Assembly: GCF_000090795.2 (NCBI RefSeq)
Contig: NW_003546411.1
Coordinates: 62,355 to 123,294, forward strand
Source: Amphimedon queenslandica
Lineage: Eukaryota; Porifera; Demospongiae; Haplosclerida; Niphatidae
Reading direction: 5' to 3'
Length of the DNA stretch: 60,940 bases
The notes under the pieces were generated by a model. The model saw only the letters and a program-made list of their open reading frames with translations. It was not told where the DNA came from and ran no database searches. Shown here in pieces: positions 1-11,072 of the stretch (the stretch's first letter is position 1; each line of letters opens with the position of its first letter). Position numbers and translations under genes: made by a program.

Positions 1-493
1 GATAAAGACCAAAATATGCTGGGAGACTTGAGTCATTGTGAAAGAAAGAGGAGGAGAGTGGACCACCACATTGCATCAAGTTAATTCGCTGTATTGCTAC
101 ATTGCTACCTCCAATAAAAGCAAACCCTCTTGCTGTTTGAATGGAGAAGACATCAGGAGAAGTAACACTGCAACTAATATTAGCATACAAAGTATCACTG
201 CCAGACATCACAGTTAAATTAGACATATCTCGAAGGACACAGAAACCACCACCAAGAGAAATATGATGTGTCACATTGGGATCTAATAATAGGATTGTAC
301 CAGACCTTAACTTCCCTTGCCCTTCACTGTGACACAAATAGAATTCCAAATTTAATGTGCCATTTTGTGAATTAGGCACAAAGATTATATTATCTTTATT
401 TTCAACCAACCCTGTACTACCATTGCTTACCAGCAGTGCCAATGAAAACAGGATAAAGAGAGAGCGAACCAACAACAGCCCAGAAGAGATCAT
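1..493 (-). CDS. N-terminal exon of a secreted, beta-helix-like protein (partial)
   Basis: On the minus strand an open frame runs from an ATG at 493 to the window edge without a stop. It opens with a hydrophobic signal peptide (MISSGLLLVRSLFILFSLAL) and is followed by a Ser/Asn/Gly-rich extracellular stretch with several N-x-S/T sites. The repeated short pattern (ARGFAFIGGSNVAIQRINL, then MQCGGPL) resembles the coils of right-handed parallel beta-helix proteins, where an NV-I-x-x-x-x-F/L-x-x-C/N-G-G turn recurs. The start lies only ~110 bp downstream of the end of CTU2 on the same strand. The family is my inference from pattern. The C-terminal part, which might carry a membrane segment or kinase, is outside the window. 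The short plus-strand frame over 357-665 is a shadow of this gene and of CTU2. Confidence 0.6.
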   Translation of the reverse strand, partial: MISSGLLLVRSLFILFSLALLVSNGSTGLVENKDNIIFVPNSQNGTLNLEFYLCHSEGQGKLRSGTILLLDPNVTHHISLGGGFCVLRDMSNLTVMSGSDTLYANISCSVTSPDVFSIQTARGFAFIGGSNVAIQRINLMQCGGPLSSSFFHNDSSLPAYFGLY

Positions 494-603
494 TTCTCCT
501 AGTTTGTTTTCAAAAAGAGCAATGACGTTCTTTTATTTAAATAAAATTTACGCATTACATTTGAGGAAAGCACACGAAATTGAAACTGAAAGCTCACAGT
601 CAA

Positions 604-1440
604 TTATAGTTCATTACTACCACCTGAGTCATCTTTCAATAACAATTCTAAAATGTTTTCCTTAAGAGAGAAAGAGTTGTAACAAAAAGCATGACTGCAT
701 GTAATAACATACATGTACTGTTCCCCTTGCAGTTAGTCTACAGCCTATAGAATGAGATGATACTACCAATGATGTATACAGTATACATTAAAATGTATAC
801 AGTATACATTAAAGGGGAAAACCAGAGTGAGATGGAGGTAGAGGCACATGATACAAAAGGTGAGAATTGAGGGAGAGCAAGAGAGCAGGATTAGCTAACC
901 ATAACACAAAAGCTTATTATTCCCTGATGTAGACACATGAGAAAACACTTCTTCATTAAATGATTCTTCACACGGAGCCTACACATAATCACATATCACA
1001 CAATTAATAGTCTTGTGAAAATCTTGAGGTACCTGACACAGTGGACAACATTGACCAGAATGTACCAAATCTTCACTTAACTGTAACTTGTCACTAGTTC
1101 TATCAAAATAAAATCAATGTGTAGGCATCAAATTAATCACAATGACAAGGCTGATAATCTGCATTGTATTTTAGTAGTTATGAAAGAAGATACACGCAGC
1201 TTTCTACTTTTGGTAAGCTATAATTACTAGTAGCCTCTTTTAAATACAAATTTGAGAATATAAATTTTAAACTAGTTATACTGTAAATGTGTAAACACTA
1301 AACAGTCGCTTCTTATTACCTAAATATTGTACTGACTGTTGAGCTAAAGTTAGACTGTAATGAGTGAACAAAAGAAGCTGTCAGTCCCTCAATACTGTGT
1401 CCAGATGAACCCTAAGAATAATAACAATAATAACAACAAC

Positions 1441-1487
<47 letters not shown>

Positions 1488-4099
1488 ATGCATATGCTCA
1501 CTAGATTACCATTGTAAAATCAAAATTTTAATTGCTAATTACAATAGCTGGTTTAATAAAAAATATAAAGGCTATTACTACGACAAAACTGTTAGAGAAA
1601 AAAAGAGAAAAAGAGAATGGAGTAGAATGGAAAAGAGAAGAAAGAGAGCATACTGGTAATGAGTGATCACTGGAGGCATCAACTGATTGAAGCTGATGCA
1701 ACGTCAAATATGAAGCAATTTCAGAGTCTGGAAACTCTCTTGATAAAAAACATAATAAAAATATGTAATACTTAATAAGCTTATTGCTACCTTAAAGGTC
1801 GTAATACCATAACGTCAGACCTGTTGTCACAAAAACCCTAAATATATAGATTAAATCAATTCAATGAGGATGAGATAATATTATTACATGTACCAGCTCA
1901 GATATACTTACAGTATCAAGAGGTATCGTGCCACCACGTCCCTGGGCTATGTTCCCTAGTAACCTAACAGAAAGTCGAGTAGCATTATCTCCAACAAGAA
2001 TCTGTAAATTAATAACTTGAAGCAATGATTCGTCAATAGATATAGTACCTTGCCAGTGTTGAAGTATTTAGCAGCAATGTCAACAAGTAACTGCCGTCTG
2101 GTAAAAATAAAAAAAGAAATCAATCAGACAATGATATATCATATGTCCTATGTCATGCATTAAGTTTGAGAGAAAGTGGTGCTAACTTATGTAATGCCAA
2201 TATCTTAATTCCAGTAATTTTTGAGACAGTAAATGTTATAATATACTTTTTGCTAACCTTAATGACTGTAGCATGTCTTCTTTAGCTGTTGAGCTTTTCA
2301 AACTATCAAATAATTGCTTTAATTTGACTTCCCCAGGCATTTCACCTTTTAAAAAGCAAAGATAAACAAGTTTACATAGTCAGATTCAGGGTTTCCCACA
2401 GGGTTTTGGCATAGTGCTCATGCAGTTCTTGTCAGTGGATTGTCAAGTTGCTCAAAAATTCGGCCCAAGTAAATTCCTTGTATTACCAGTAATTAAAAAA
2501 ATCACTAGGAAAGAATGCTCTTTTTTATAATCTTTTTCTAAGACATAATACATGTACTTATGTTGTGTAGAAAGTTTGAACTCATTTCGATCAAGTTTGG
2601 ATTTTTTATGAATTTTTTAAGTTGCTCAAAAACCAAGCCAAAGTCCCTTTACTACAGTACAGGGATTTTGGCATGTACTTATGTTATATTGCGTAGAAAT
2701 TTTAAACTGATCCCAATCAAATTTTTTTAAATTTGCCCCGAATGCCATGTACTATATTGTAGTGCTTGTCAGCTCATGAAGCTCATACTATTTAGCTTAC
2801 TTAGCAATTAGCATGCCAACCAGACAGACTAATGTAATATGCAGTAATAGAAATTAGGAAATAACTCTTTACCTTGACTGATTGATGAAGTGGGGTCTGG
2901 AGCAGCTAATTTTGAACGTTGTTCAGACCCAGCAGATAAAACTGCATCACTAATAGGCCACACCCTAGCACCAGTAAAAACCTGATAAAGATAATGACAA
3001 ATAATAATATTTTCAATACAAGAAGATTGACTCTTCTAGTCTCGCTGCTTACCTCTTCCAATTTTGTAAAGTATCCTGGAAATTGTGTTTGAGCTATTAT
3101 GCCAGAAACTTCTTTTAGCAAAGACTTCTGCCTCTCAGAGGCATAGCCATAAACCACACCCTCTAGTTAAGTAAAATGATAAAACCAGGAATACTAATGT
3201 TTTCAATAATATCGTATTCATTATCATTTGAGGTGATGTAAATGAAGAAACTAAGAATAAAACTATGTATAAATTTTTCATACATGTCTGCACATGCCAA
3301 GGACAAGTAAAAATAAGGCTCAGTTGTACGAACAACTGCAAAGCTAAGGAATTACCAAAAAATTTGATCTAAAGTAATATCCTCTAGCTATACAATATCA
3401 AAATTACAGAGAACATACCATCAATATAAATAATAATGGGAGTGAAACGGAGCCGTTTAACAGCATGTTCAGATAAACCCTAAAAATGAACATTGTACAT
3501 GTTATAGTAAAACAAAAAGGTAACTGACCTCTTGAACAAGATGAAGTAACACACGAGAACTCTGACCACCAGAAAATGCTAAAAGTACCTAAAACAATAC
3601 ACCACCAATACAGGTACAAGCATTGTTTTAAAATAATTCATATTTTGTCTATTAATAAAAAAATACCAGTTCTGGCATAATGCACACCTAAAAATTTTTA
3701 AGGTGGTTCTGGAATAACTTAAATTATAAAATAATTATTATACAAAATAATATTAATTATTATTAATTATCCCTAGCTCAAAGTATTTAAATCACTACCT
3801 CTTCTCCTTGTCTTATTAGTCTGGATTTACCAAACGTTGATCTAAATCGATGAGTGAAATATTGATCAAAACAAGCCCTGGGGAGAGGAGAGAGTAGGAA
3901 TGTATAAAAACAAGTGTCTAACCTGCAGAAAGGGTCTTTTGTTCTAGCTATAGTTACAGCTTTCTCTGAATTGCATTTCATACAAACCTGGTCCAAACTG
4001 TGCTAAGAGAAATGACAGGCCATGATGAAAATAGAATTACTTAAGAGGAGGAGGAGAAGAAATGACTTCTTGAACTTCATCTTCATTGACACTGCACAT
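604..4099 (-). CDS. CTU2: Cytoplasmic tRNA 2-thiolation protein 2 (CTU2/NCS2)
   Basis: CTU2 partners CTU1 in the cytosol to thiolate U34 of tRNA-Lys/Glu/Gln, using sulfur delivered by URM1. The start is the ATG at 4099 (MCSVNEDEVQEV; the family begins MC-x-V). Reading down the minus strand I find the exons in family order. At 3.8-4.0 kb are the zinc-binding VCMKC with PFCR and the FRSTFGKSRLIRQGEEV block. At 3.0-3.2 kb is VVYGYASERQKSLLKEV. At 1.9-2.1 kb is ILVGDNATRLSVRLLGN, then GRGGTIPLDT. At 1793-1841 is GFCDNRSDVMVLRPLR. At ~1319-1357 is FSSTVSTIFR. At ~1.05 kb is TSDKLQ with CCPLCQ. At ~0.95 kb is APCEESFNEEVF ending LLCYG. A 26-nt exon at 719-744 encodes CRLTARGT. The last exon encodes ENILELLLKDDSGGSNEL and a TAA at 604-606. 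Splice sites are GT-AG where checked. One short helix exon between ~1.4 and 1.6 kb was not resolved. Confidence 0.88.
1417..1486. repeat. AAT/AAC trinucleotide microsatellite
   Basis: About 23 AAT/AAC triplets lie within a CTU2 intron. On the plus strand they create a poly-Asn open frame that is an artefact of the repeat. Confidence 0.95.
2387..2815. mobile_element. Copy of the GGGTTTCCCAC repeat family (in CTU2 intron)
   Basis: The segment begins with GGGTTTCCCACAGGGTTTTG and the phrase TTTTGGCATAGTGCTCATG. It ends with GCTTGTCAGCTCATGAAGCT, matching in reverse the left end of the copy at 4866. Inside are the typical TTTGAACTCATTTCGATCAA-like and CCTTTACTACAGTACAGGGA phrases. It looks like a non-autonomous element inserted in the intron; no coding capacity is seen. 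Confidence 0.65.
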
Positions 4100-4298
4100 C
4101 ACGTGTTAGCCACACCCACACCAATTAATAAAAATGATTTAATATAATTCATAATTATTTTTTTTTAAAAGAAAAATGCTATAATAATGTAAAATTAATC
4201 ATTAAAATTAACTCAATGCATTGAAATTGTACATGTTGCATACAATAACCAGAACCTTAGTGATCCACACAATAAAACATAATAATACTGTTAAAACA

Positions 4299-7200
4299 TT
4301 AAGACAATCCGTTAGCATTTCCACATGGAAATCTGCTGTCTTCCTCACTCTCGGCACTCGTCTCCGAGAGGGCATCAATAGGTGTTGGTTGTTCCTCATC
4401 AGCGTGGAAATAAGGCGAGGTCTGAGGCTCTTCAACTAGTTCATTCTCTTGAGGAGAGTAAGACTGCTGGAACACAACTCCCTTTACCTTCTCAACAACA
4501 TAATGATACCTAGTCTTTGTTAATAGCCATGTTTCCTTGAGCTGCTTGCGTGCCCTGTGGTATATGATGAGTCTGATTATGAGTACAGTTGGTATGCAGA
4601 GGATTGATGAGAGGGTTATCATTGCTCCTATGAACTGGGCCCAGGTTGGATACTTGAGCCTAAACTCATCCATCACTTCTTCACCATCATGCTATATGGG
4701 GGGAGGAGGTATAAAGAAATACATGTACAGTGTAAATACATGTAAATACATGTATTTAATGTACTGCATACACTTGTATCATGTATAATAGCATACTGTG
4801 GTCTGGGAATATTTCAATTATGTTTTTGTGTGAGCAAAATTTAAATGTATAAAATTCAGTCTATATGGGTTTCCCACAAAGCATGCTAGGTGAGCTAAAC
4901 AGCATGAGCTTCATGAGCTGACAAGCACTACAATACAGTACATGGCATTTGGAGCAACTTTAAAAATTTGTCAAATAATAAATTTTGATCAGAATCAGAA
5001 GCTCGAACTTGCTACATAACATAACAATAAGTATACAGTATTAAAAAATGGAGAATTCTCTCCTAGTCATTTTGGTAAAAATAATGCAAATACATGTAGC
5101 TACTCAGTACAGGAAGATTTTTTGAGTGACTTTTAAAATTTGTAAAAAATCTAAACTTGATCGAAATCTGCTCAAACTTGCTACACAACATAAAAACATG
5201 CATGCAAATCAGAAAAAAATTATAAAAATGGAGAATTCTCTCCTAGCCATTTTTGGCAAAATTCAGCCAAAGACCCTGTACTATAGTACAGGGACTTTGA
5301 CCCAATTTTTGAGTAACTTGAAAAATTCATTAAAAATCCAATTTTGGTTGGAATCAGCTCAACATTTCTACACAACATAAGTACATGTATATGTATCAGA
5401 AAAAATTTAAAAATGGAGAATTCTCTCCTTTTCATTTTTGGCAAAATTTGACCAAGAACCCTGTACTATAGTACAGGGACTTTGGCCCGATTTTGGAGCA
5501 ACTTTAAAAATTCATGAAAAATTCAATTGTGATTGGAATCAGCTCAAATTTGATACACAACATAAGTACATGTATATGTATCAGAAAAAATTATAAAAAT
5601 GGAGAATTCTCTCCTTTTCATTTTTGGCGAAATTTGACCAAGAACCCTGTACTATAGTACAGGGACTTTGGCCCAATTTTTGAGTAACTTAAAAAATTCA
5701 TTAAAAATCCAATTTTAGTCGGAATCAGCTCAAACTTGCTACACAACATAAGAGCATGTATATGTTTCATAAAAAAATTATTAAAATGGAGAATTCTCTC
5801 CTAGCCATTTTTGGCAAATTTCAGCGAAAGACCCTGTACTATAAGTACAGGGTCTTTGGCCCAATTTTTGAGCAACTTTAAAAATTCTTAAAATATTCAA
5901 ACTTGATCAGAATCAGCTCAAACTTGCTACACAACATAAGAATATTTTAAAATTATAAAAACGGGAAACTTTCTCTTTCAAAAAACCCCCTATATAATGT
6001 GGTATTTTGTCAAATTTTTGAGCCACATTAACTGAATGAGCACTATGCCAAAATCCTTTGGAAAACACTGGTGGTAAGCATCGAGTGTGTGAAAAATATT
6101 TTGCATAAAATACAAAAATATTCCAACTCTCCTCTCTTCCTTACATTTATGACAGTATCAAATACAGTGTACTGAAGTGGTTGTACTATTTCATTAATAA
6201 CGCTCCCAAAGAATATTATTATCATTACGATAGGACTCATGAAAGTCCAGACAAAGAACCAGAAGCGCCTCATGTAAAGATGCAAGTTGAAACTAATACC
6301 ATCCAGAAACCTAGAGAATAATAACAATGAAATGTATAACAAGAATACATAAACAAAATCATCCTTTTTGTTAGTAAGGATGTGCCTTAAATACATACAT
6401 TATTTTATGCAATATAAGATTATGTATAAATGTATGTAAAATTACATTATTTAAAAAATCAGATGCATTCATGTAACAAGCATTCACGTACTGCATGTAA
6501 CAAGGATAAAAAAACTAATGATGTCCCACAGATAAAGAGCATACAAAAATGTCACTATCATTTCTGGCATACATGACATATTCTGTATGTACATGTACAT
6601 GTGCGTATAATTTATTACATTATACTGTACCTATTAGCTCCAAATATCCAAGAGATGGTGACAACCTCACAAAGACCAATGAAGAGTAATGGTAGTGTTG
6701 AAGCATACTGATCAAACAATTGAAACAAGTAAAGACCATTACCAAGGACAAAGATAAAACTGACAAGGAAGAACAAGGTACAGACAATTACTAGAGGAAA
6801 GAGAGAGAGAGAGGGAGGAAGAGAGAGAGAGAGATAATAACTTTAATGTACATGGATAAGTATATGTAATTAGGAGTAGTAATATCCAGTCACTGTTATC
6901 AGTATTTGATAACAAACACCACAAATAGTGTCATTATAAGGCCACATCATAAACTGATACCATCAACTGTAACAATATGAACTTATCAAGGACAATCTAA
7001 TAGTGAAGCTGATAATTATCTTCAATTACATGTACACTCTATCTTACAGCATAATCATACTTTATTCACTGTAGATGTTACATGCGTACATGTACACATA
7101 AAAAATGGCTCCAAATCAATTTTCATTACATTTTCTGATCTACTTGAGCTACATGTATGTAGAAAGTTTAAGCTGTTTCCAAATTTTCAAGTTATGAATG

Positions 7201-10200
7201 AGCCATTTATTTTTTACGACCTGAGGACAAAGGCCCAGGTAGTTCTATAATTGTTTTCACCATCACGCTATCTGCATACATGTATATTTGTACGCCTACA
7301 CCTGGATTTCTTCTATATATTTACAGGTGGTATATCTATGCTTCTATTCACGTTGTATTGCAAGCCTTAGCAATCATCCGCCCACACTACTTTATGTAAG
7401 TGGGTGTGGGACGGCAAAAAATGGAGGCTTACACATGACAAAATTGTGTGCTTTCTAACAGCTAGAGAACACACTAAAGACTTCTCTAGAAGCATTAGAA
7501 GAAGGTGGAGAGAACTTTTATAAGTTTTAATAAGAAAAGGTGGTGACAACAATTATAGGAATTTTTTAATAATTTTTACACTTATATACTTTGTAAAAAT
7601 AAAAAGAAATTACATGTAAATAAACTGAGCTATCATGAGGGTATAATGATACCCTTTCCAAAAATTGAGATCTTCACTACATGTGTCTCACAGTGACTCA
7701 TCTTACCTTCTTATTGCTTTTAAAGCAAGCAGCCCGAACAGTTGCTTGTGGGTCACACAGTTTTACATTTTGTGGTTTTCACACAATACAATCATGAGTC
7801 TCATTATAGCTACAGGCTAATTACATATACTATAAACTTACATATCAATATCTCTTTCCTTATTTTCCTGATCTTCTTGCTATCAAGGAGCACAGTTATA
7901 AGACACTCCATTCCAGCAAACTGTGAGTCAATACCAAGGAGGAAGAGCATAATGAAGAAGAGAACAGCCCACAAAGGAGACACTGGCATGAGAGTGAGGG
8001 CTTGTGAGAATACAACAAATGCCAAACCAGGACCCTGAGACACTTAAGGGAAAAGAGGGAGAGAGAGAGAGGGGGGGGGAGAGGGAGAGAGGGCGGGAGA
8101 GTGAGAGAGAGAGGGAGAGGGAGAGAGAGAGGGAGAGGGAGGGAGAGAGAGAGAGAGAAAGAAAAAGGGTCATATACATGTACATATCTATGTGATAAAT
8201 CTGGAGTGGAGGACAAAAGAGAATAAGATACGTGTGCTCCACTTTAAAGTACTACCAACTATATGTGCATGTATGTGTTAACAATACTAGGGGGAAATTA
8301 TCACAACTTTTTGTAATTTATGATAAATGACCTGTGCCATTGAGCTTAATGCCTGGTGAAGAAACATTAGTTGTAGGAGGGATATATGTTAGGCCTCTTA
8401 AAATTACACACAATGATTATGGTAGATAAAAAACAACACATAAATGTAATGTTATGGTACATGTACACATACCAGCTGTGGCGGGACATTCAGAAGATTA
8501 GCCTTATATCCAACAATAGAGAAAACAATGATACTGGAAAATATTGACGTGAAAGAGTTAGAGAAACAGACAATGAGAGTATCAACCAGCGGATTGTTGT
8601 TCTGTTTGCTGTAACTTGATAAAGCAATCAGTGCCCCCATTGAGAGACCAAGTGAAAAAAATATCTGAGTGGCAGCCTCAAGCCATACTTGAGGCTGGAA
8701 TAACTTAGTCCTAACAGTGTCAGACTAGAAGAGAGAGAGAGAGAGAGTATGGGGTGAAGGATCAAAAGAAAGTAGAAATAAAATGGTGCAAGACCTAGTT
8801 GCAATAAAACTCCCAAACAATAGATACAGTATCTATGGCCAAACTAAGGGGATCAATAATAATCACTATTTTGGGTAAACTACTATAGATTATTTATTGG
8901 CAAGGAATTAATATTGGTGATTAGAATTTCCATGAAGAAATCACCAATATGCAATCTGCCATTTTGTTTCAATCTGAGCATGCTCAATGGCACATGGCAC
9001 AAAATCACCAATATAAAATCCACCAATTTCTTTCCACAGGCAAATTCGCCAAATATTACTCCTGCCAATAAATCATCTTGTATGGTATGTATGTACTAAG
9101 GTGTTAAACTGCTAAAATATCTATGGCTTGGGGGCAATGAAAGAAGAAAGTTAAAGGTGCATGTACATGTAGATTGTAAGTGAACTTACATCAGGTACAA
9201 AGAGGAACTTTATTCCATCGCCGGCTCCATCAAGAGTGACAGCTCTGAAGAACAATATAATGAGTACAATGTATGGAAAAATTGCAGTGAAATATACCAC
9301 CTGGAATGAAGGAAGGGATGGAAAGAGAAAAGAAAGACAGAGATAGAGAAAGAAATAATGAATGAATGAATGATAGAAGCTTATCAGCTATGAGTAACAT
9401 TAATATAATAATAGCAGTGATTCTTACTAATTCAATAATAGTAATGATCCGTAACACTTCACAACACACATACTTATATGTACATGTATTCATAACATAC
9501 TGTACATACATTGTATATACACACTCTTATGTACCTTCCCAGTTGATTGTATTCCTTTAAACATACACAAATAGACGATTACCCAACCAGCAAATAAACA
9601 CAGATAAATCCTCCAATTGAACCCACTGAAATCATTGATACTACCATTAGCCTCTAGCGTATTGACATACCAATAATACCTGTATAAGAAGAAGAGGATA
9701 AATGAGAAAAAAGTAAAAACCATAATACGTGTATACATGTACTACATAACCATAGTGCCATAATACATGATGTGCACCCTGCCAATTCCATACACACACA
9801 CACACACATATATACATGTACATATAATAACTTTACTACTATTATTATAATTAACAAGACACAATGAATAGTCCCTACCTAGTAGAGTCATTCACACAAC
9901 CTGCCAGATCAGAATATGGCGTAAAGGTCCCACCACACACTGTCCCATTCTCGTGTGCATGAAGATAATTCGAATTGATCGTATCGTTCAAAAGATTCAA
10001 GACGAATCCGCAACACTTTGCCCACGGCAAAGGATCTTGAAATGAGTGGAAGAAATACAGTATGACCCAGCTCATGATGACATTGTAATATAGAGATATG
10101 TATACAGTGACTACGGAGGCGGCTAGACCAATACCCCAAAGATTAGGGCATATCTTAAACCAGGCAAGTATGGGTCCTTTCTGGAGAGTCTGCCCGATAA

Positions 10201-10929
10201 GTGTTTCGAGATAAAATAAAGGAATACCAACAACAAAGAGCATAGTGATGTATGGAATGACAAAAGCAGCTGTGGAAAGAGAGAGAGAGAGAGAGGGAAA
10301 AAGAAAGAGAAATGAAATCAAGAATTGATTATACAAGGAAGGTGTCACCAGAGACAGACAATACAAGATCTATATATAGAAGTATATTAAAGTGATCAGT
10401 TACATTTACATATTACACATCAAATACGGTCAAGATTATGTGACACTAAGATACAGTACCTCCTCCATTTTTAGCCACTAGATATGAGAACCTCCATACA
10501 TTACCTAAACCAACAGCATACCCTAACAGTGTCAGTATGTACTGGGCTCTGTTGTCCCATTGACCACGCTCTGGGGAAGAATAGGAAAGAGATAATGGGG
10601 GGGGGGAGAACAAGAAGAATAGGAAAGACAAAAGGTGAGAAAGATTAAATAATTATCACAATGTGTGTGAAGGTCTCACTTTTCTTATCATCCTTCTTCT
10701 TAGCTAGTCTCCTTCTCAGCCAGTTCCATTTCAATAGAAAGGGGAAGATCTTGACCCACCATAGCTCTTTCACACTGTCTTCATCGACCAGGTCATTTGG
10801 TTCAGTCTCTGGTGTGGGTTCAGTCTCAGAAGTCACTGTGTCTGTAAATATATGTTTCTTACAGCTAGCAGTTGTATTTGTACCATAATGGCTGCCTGAC
10901 TGCAGCTCCAAATCCTCCTTTTCACTCAT
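4299..10929 (-). CDS. Na+/Cl- dependent SLC6-family transporter (amino-acid type)
   Basis: A plasma-membrane symporter with 12 membrane segments. The start is at 10929 ([16 protein letters not shown]), giving an acidic cytosolic N-tail. The exon at 10.46-10.57 kb holds TM1 ([20 protein letters not shown]). That at 9.88-10.27 kb holds TM2-TM3 and the large extracellular loop with N-glycosylation sites and paired Cys. The one at 9.53-9.68 kb holds [20 protein letters not shown], and 9.19-9.30 kb holds [20 protein letters not shown]. At 8.47-8.73 kb is [19 protein letters not shown], with TM7 after it. At 7.85-8.04 kb is [13 protein letters not shown] with [13 protein letters not shown]. At ~7.7 kb is [16 protein letters not shown]. 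At 6.64-6.8, 6.1-6.3 and 4.3-4.7 kb are TM9-12 and a charged C-tail ending at 4299. The residue that is Asp in monoamine carriers is Gly here, favouring amino-acid or related substrates. The exact subfamily was not determined. The gene start is 143 bp from the divergent gene at 11073. Confidence 0.93.
4866..6073. mobile_element. Element with four ~186-bp tandem units in SLC6 intron
   Basis: The left end is GGGTTTCCCACAAAGCATGC followed by AGCTTCATGAGCTGACAAGC. The right end is GAGCACTATGCCAAAATCCT followed by TTGGAAAACACTGG, so the ends are imperfect inverted repeats. Between them are tandem units with the palindrome CCCTGTACTATAGTACAGGG at 5274, 5459 and 5645, and a one-base-longer version at 5832, a spacing of 185-187 bp. 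Each unit also carries GGAGAATTCTCTCC and CTACACAACATAAG. No open frame of substance is present. Partial related copies occur in at least seven other places in this window. Confidence 0.8.
8049..8168. repeat. GA-rich simple repeat (SLC6 intron)
   Basis: A long purine run dominated by GAGAGA and GGGAGA. It produces several low-complexity shadow frames on both strands and is not coding. Shorter GA tracts lie at about 6797-6836 and 10276-10296 in other introns of the same gene. Confidence 0.95.
8870..9090. mobile_element. Short palindromic element (SLC6 intron)
   Basis: The flanks GATTATTTATTGGCAAGG and CCTGCCAATAAATCATC are inverted copies, and inner arms (ATTGGTGATT ... AATCACCAAT) pair again. 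The centre holds TGCTCAATGGCACATGGCAC, a phrase that recurs in the elements at 36401 and 59875. Typical of a miniature inverted-repeat element; exact ends are uncertain. Confidence 0.6.
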
Positions 10930-11072
10930 TCCTCTCTCACTAAATAGATTTCAGGGAAGTTGAAGTTTGTCTCCTCCTATATCTCTAATGAAGTGGGTGT
11001 GGTCATTCTACCCACCTGACCAATGAGATTGCTTGATTCACGTGCTATTAAGAAATTGACCTCTACTGATCA
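10930..11072. promoter_or_regulatory. Divergent promoter between SLC6 gene and PBP-like gene
   Basis: 143 bp separate two outward start codons. The interval holds GGGTGTGGTC (10995-11004), an inverted CCAAT (ACCAATGAG at 11019-11027) and an E-box CACGTG at 11039-11044. The same kinds of boxes recur near other start codons in the window, so a shared promoter is likely. Transcription start sites cannot be placed. Confidence 0.5.

Noticed and set aside
1360-1659. 99-codon plus-strand frame with poly-Asn
   Set aside because: It is created by the AAT microsatellite and lies inside CTU2 introns and exons on the other strand.
5126-5444. Short frames at 5.1-5.4 kb on both strands
   Set aside because: They are repeat-unit translations of the ~186-bp satellite and recur in other copies such as 37.2-37.6 kb.
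4866-6073. CRISPR-like array (regular spacing of repeats)
   Set aside because: The whole ~186-bp unit is repeated with no unique spacers, in an intron of an animal gene.
7896-8242. Leu/Ser- and Arg/Glu-rich frames on both strands
   Set aside because: They are translations of the GA simple repeat in an SLC6 intron, overlapping one real exon in another frame.
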